64,000 nucleotides of DNA from Symsagittifera roscoffensis (lineage: Eukaryota; Xenacoelomorpha; Acoela; Convolutidae): positions 45,901,758-45,965,757 of the forward strand of contig NC_087062.1 in assembly GCF_963678635.1 (NCBI RefSeq). The letters are read 5' to 3'. Positions 60,603-64,000 of this stretch are shown in pieces (the first letter of the stretch is position 1; each line of letters opens with the position of its first letter). The notes beneath the pieces are model-generated. The model searched no databases and had not been told where the DNA came from. It was given only the letters and a program-made list of their open reading frames with translations. Position numbers and translations under genes: made by a program.

Positions 60603-61298
60603 CTACTTTTGAGACTGCATTTTGTTCTTTTTCAAGACTTTCATTTTTCTTGTTGGTGTTGGCGACGAAGATAATTCAGCAGGAGACACCGGAACCGTCA
60701 GCCCGCCCAAAAAGCCTGGCGTAGATGCTTCCGAAACTTCTTCGACCGCATGACGTATGGGACTGCCATAAAATTGTGTCTGTCTTTTACTGCGGCCTGA
60801 GGTTCTGGAGGAGAAAGACTCGTTCCCGTCTTGATCTGCTGTAGCCTCAGTAGTTACCTTCTGCGGTGAATTCGGTGTCTTGGTGGGGCTGCTTTCTGGG
60901 GTTTGTTTAACGACTGTCAAGAGGCAGGACTGAGGTGTGACGTTTGATTCTGTCACTTGATCGTCTTCTGATGAAACCGGTTGTAATCCGGCTGCGTCCG
61001 ATACTACTTCCGCGCCTGGTTGTATCGTTACCCTCCGGATCTTATCTGACCTTTTATCGAGTTTGGCGGATATAGGAATGGCTTTCGAGCAAGAAGTTTG
61101 GGCGACCGGCGATGATGTTGCCACCGGAGGTTTGAAGACACCACCAGAACTGGAAGACGATTTCGTTAAGTCCACAACTGGGATTGCAGGTCTGGGTGTT
61201 CGAATTGGCGTGCTGGATCTTATCACACTGGGAGCAATTACCCGGAATTTTCCTTGTTTGGGAACCGTCGGTGATGCCAGTCTAGTTGTTGCTGCCAT
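60603..61298 (-). CDS. Element C: Ser/Thr/Pro-rich open frame of unknown function
   Basis: 231 codons open from an ATG at 61296-61298, ending in a basic K-V-L-K-K-N-K tail 80 bases before the polypurine tract. It is rich in Ser, Thr, Pro and Val, with no hydrophobic membrane segment, no Cys pairs and no known domain. It lies where some Ty3/gypsy elements have a long Pol C-terminal tail and others an extra ORF. An overlapping frame (61238-61423) suggests a frameshift near its start and an originally longer protein. Composition (GC-richer, balanced codons) argues that it was coding until recently. Confidence 0.5.
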   Translation of the reverse strand: MAATTRLASPTVPKQGKFRVIAPSVIRSSTPIRTPRPAIPVVDLTKSSSSSGGVFKPPVATSSPVAQTSCSKAIPISAKLDKRSDKIRRVTIQPGAEVVSDAAGLQPVSSEDDQVTESNVTPQSCLLTVVKQTPESSPTKTPNSPQKVTTEATADQDGNESFSSRTSGRSKRQTQFYGSPIRHAVEEVSEASTPGFLGGLTVPVSPAELSSSPTPTRKMKVLKKNKMQSQK

Positions 61299-61611
61299 TT
61301 TTTTTCTGTTGCGCCTGTGCCTTCGGAACCAGAAATTCGTCCGAATATGACGAGGAAGAGAGTTTTCTCTTTCTTTTCAGCCTTTTCCCCACAAGTGGTT
61401 TGCTGGATCCCTGACGACCTCAAACTAGTGGATTTTTAAGTCTTAACGAAATATCACTTTTCCTAATTACTTTCCCCGCTGCCGTAATATAAGTAGAAGG
61501 AGTAACTCTGATAATTTTATCCCAAAGCTCTTAAATAATTGTTTCCCCGATTTAAGATTTGCCACTTTCCTGAATAATTCAACTGAGTTCGGACTAGAAA
61601 AAAAACAGTGA

Positions 61612-61956
61612 TTAGTTTACATTTGGTACTATTGTTGGCGGATCGAATGCGTCTTGTCTGAATCTCAGAGTCCCAGTTGTTAGGCTATTTCTGAGGGAGG
61701 CCTCTAAGTGCTGGTTTCTCTCTGTCATGGTACGCAGAGCTCGGCAACCCTCTTCATGGGACAGTTTCTTTTTCCAGGCCATCCCCTCATTCGCCGATTT
61801 TGCGAGCTGTTTCAGAGAATTGTAGTAGCGTGTATTTGCAATCTGGGTAGATTCCATCTTGAATTTGGGTGAAACATCCCTGCTTTGGTGGCCTTTCTTA
61901 ACCACCTTGACGCTAGGCCTGTTGTCACATAGTTCTCTTCTCTCCTCGGCTGTCAA
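61612..61956 (-). pseudogene. Element C: Pol C-terminal region piece
   Basis: 114 open codons after integrase, with basic V-K-V-V-K-K-G-H and K-L-S-H-E-E-G segments and no recognisable chromodomain. It is separated from integrase by a frame-broken stretch (61957-62126). It could be the integrase C-terminal extension. Confidence 0.4.
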
Positions 61957-62126
61957 AAAGCCCCTATCTAAATTCTTTTTGTCTGAAAGAATTTTAGATT
62001 TAAGATTATCGGTCGCTAGCGATCACTCAGAATTCGGTTTCCTGCCAAAGTGTAATTCGAACAGAGATAAACCAGTGACTGAATTTTTCGTTATCCGGAT
62101 ATCTTCAATAATCATCTTAAGAGCCG

Positions 62127-62990
62127 TTAAATATCCGGTGGATTATCTTCTAACTGTAAAGTAGGCATTTTTTTAATCGCCTGAACAGATCGCTCTACCA
62201 GACCACAACCACGGTGATCTCCGAACGAGCAAAAAGTATGATTAATGCCTTTCGATTTGCAAAATTGATCTACTAACTTATTTTTACAACCAGAATATTG
62301 ATCTGTCCTGATCGCTTTAAGAATACTATGAGTAAAAATATAGTTTTCCAGGAATTTTAGGATTTTGTTGGCTCCAGTCGTTTTAGTAAGCATCGCAGAC
62401 AGATATTTGGAGAAACGGTTGATAGCTACCAGCATATATACTTGGTTACCATCACCGTCTGAAAGTGGACCCGCATAATCTAACTGAACTTCCTCGTTGG
62501 GAGCATTTAAGGGAGGTAGTGACTTGTATATTTTGAAAGGAATCATTGGTTTTAAATTCTTGCCAAATTTTGTACACTCTCTACAATTTTTGCAGAGTTT
62601 GACAAAATCTCTGTGAACTCTCGGCCACCACAAATACTGGGCAGTGTCCACTATTGCCTCTTGTCCTCGGTGCAAACGCGACAGAACTGCTCGTTAGAGG
62701 CAACTCGGAATCGCAGTTCTGTCGTCGAGGATTATGCAGCCATCAACCACCGCTGCCGAATCCCAAAAGTTCCTTACGTAGGGGTGTATCCTGGCGAAAT
62801 CTTCGTAATCCCTGTTCCTTATCGCTATTTTCATCAGTCTGGTAGTCGCATCTTTGTCAGTCATTTCGCTGAGAATTTCGGCGTCGAGAAGTCCTACTAG
62901 GCCCGGGAGTGATTTCTTGTCCTTGGCGACAATTCTTTGCCCTGTCGAAACTCGGTTCACTTGAATAGTTGGTCGCTTAGTTTTGATCAT
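62127..62990 (-). pseudogene. Element C: integrase with one in-frame stop
   Basis: One frame runs from 62990 to 62127, interrupted by a single TAA at 62694-62696. The N-terminal zinc domain shows L-H-R-G-Q, where the second His of the H-H-C-C set is Gln, and C-R-E-C. The catalytic core has L-D-Y-A-G-P, I-R-T-D-Q-Y and G-L-V-E-R. Spacing counted from the translation is D-58-D-35-E, the standard DD35E arrangement. A frame break follows the residue I-K-K stretch. It belongs to the Ty3/gypsy integrase type. The catalytic triad is complete, but the stop and later breaks make it inactive. Confidence 0.8.
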
Positions 62991-63180
62991 CCTCTGTTTT
63001 CAAAAGTTCGCGATTATGGTAGCATATTTGAGTTTTCGGCGGTCCCCTACTTCCGCTGACGACATTCTTCTCGGTCTCCTTGCTTGTTGTCTGCGAGCCG
63101 GTCTTGAGCGACCGAAAGGAATTCGTTCAGCAACCTCTGAAGTTTTATTCCTTGATAGGATCGTCTGTAGCATTCGACAT

Positions 63181-64000
63181 ATCTAAAATCGAAAGGTTTT
63201 TGCTACTCGGTGATCCACTGATGACCGTATTGTAGTTTTGAGAAATACTACACAGACAAAAGACCATTGTCTTAATTGTTTGTTTAATGACCCATTTCTA
63301 AATTGGAGCGTGCCATTTAAATTAAAGCCTCTTTTCACTAAATCAGATACTGACTGATTTACTCTTATTAGGACTATAAAATCTTGTTTTGAAAATCCAC
63401 TCTTTTTTAAATACTTGTCCGATTTTTATCCTTTTTTCATGCTCAATATTTTAAAAGGGCGGCGATTATTAATACGGCCCTTTTAACTTAACTTGAAACA
63501 AACTGGATAAATATTTAGCAGTCTTGCCGGCTGCACTGAAATTCTCCTTGCTTTGATTAAGCAGAGATGCACCTGCAATATGATGCATCAGAGAGAGTAA
63601 TATGAATTTCTAATCAGACAAACTGAAGGCTGCGGTTTTTATCAAAAGGGACTAATAAGTTAAAGATATTTGATCTGACAAAATCAAATAAAAACTAGTT
63701 GAAAATTTCCTTATAAGAAAGGGAGAACAAAGGAGCAGGTGAAACCTGAATAATTAAAAGATTGAATCAGCCGCCGGTTTATGCTTACGAGCAAAGGGAC
63801 TGGCCTAAAATCTTCAGTGTTTCATTTTGCTCAGTAAGCAGCAAGTTAGATCTCTTCAGTTAGACCTTTTCAAAATAAATAATTTTTCTTTTCTGCCTTT
63901 ACAATAAAATTAAACTAGCCTTTTTTCACAAATAAAATAGAGAATAAATTGTCATTTAAAGTTCGATGAAATTATAAATCGAGATACTCGAGAGACCCAC
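63181..64000. other. Non-coding, no recognised feature
   Basis: No exon, LTR partner or RT remnant was recognised on either strand up to the window end. Confidence 0.4.

Larger units (their letters stand above)
60512..63180 (-). mobile_element. Element C: 3' part of a Ty3/gypsy-type retroelement
   Basis: In the sense direction it has a basic Arg-rich stretch (63180-63000), a linker and integrase (62990-62127), a broken C-terminal region (62126-61957), two further open pieces (61956-61612 and 61298-60603), then polypurine tract and LTR edge. Base composition is more even than in copies A and B and frames are better kept, so it is a different and younger family. RT and RNase H would lie to the right, but 63180-64000 shows no trace of them, so either the element is internally deleted or those parts lie beyond a further insertion. 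Confidence 0.7.

Noticed and set aside
61063-61350. 95-codon + strand open frame
   Set aside because: It is antisense to the Ser/Thr/Pro-rich frame of element C, which fits the element orientation and polypurine tract.

Overview
The window is animal (metazoan) nuclear DNA: AT-rich, mostly non-coding, packed with nested mobile elements, with protein-coding sequence in small exons joined by GT-AG introns. Nothing bacterial was seen, and no tRNA, rRNA or CRISPR array. The species cannot be fixed from the sequence; an invertebrate is the most likely source.

The one clear host gene is an SSUH2-like gene (cysteine-rich, DnaJ-zinc-finger-like CxxC protein) on the + strand. Six coding exons run from 40515 to 53882 with matching splice phases; the 5' coding exon(s) were not found. 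Its introns hold much of the repeat collection. A second host sequence is one ABCG-transporter exon on the - strand (26522-26781) with an intact Walker A motif. It lies 124 bases from a retroelement LTR, and no partner exon was found here.

Region by region. 1-7.3 kb: the 3' half of a decayed, env-bearing LTR retroelement (copy A). 7.3-8.9 kb: unassigned sequence plus a hAT-like MITE fragment. 8927-26397: a second, far more complete copy (copy B) of the same family, about 17.5 kb, on the - strand, with both LTRs and remnants of gag, protease, RT, RNase H, integrase, a large membrane-protein ORF3 and a fourth ORF, all broken by stops and frameshifts. 27-40 kb: intergenic repeats, including foldback elements whose arms are short tandem repeats, a long (ATGT)n tract and Helentron/HINE-like elements. 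40.5-53.9 kb: the SSUH2-like gene with intronic MITEs, a compositionally different 2.3 kb block, a LINE fossil and a cluster of HINE-like elements. 54-60 kb: more HINE-like and foldback elements and a large AT-rich inverted-repeat element with a C-rich/G-rich core. 60.4-63.2 kb: the 3' end of a different Ty3/gypsy-type element (integrase with D,D58,D35E spacing, polypurine tract and LTR edge).

The most unusual signal is a set of small foldback transposons whose inverted arms are arrays of a short repeat. Three of them (27363-27606, 32215-32516, 38104-38459) share a repeat starting GACAAYTC but differ in the rest of the unit. One has a perfect 9-bp target-site duplication, the length typical of Mutator/Foldback elements. 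Several other loci show the same layout with unrelated repeat units.
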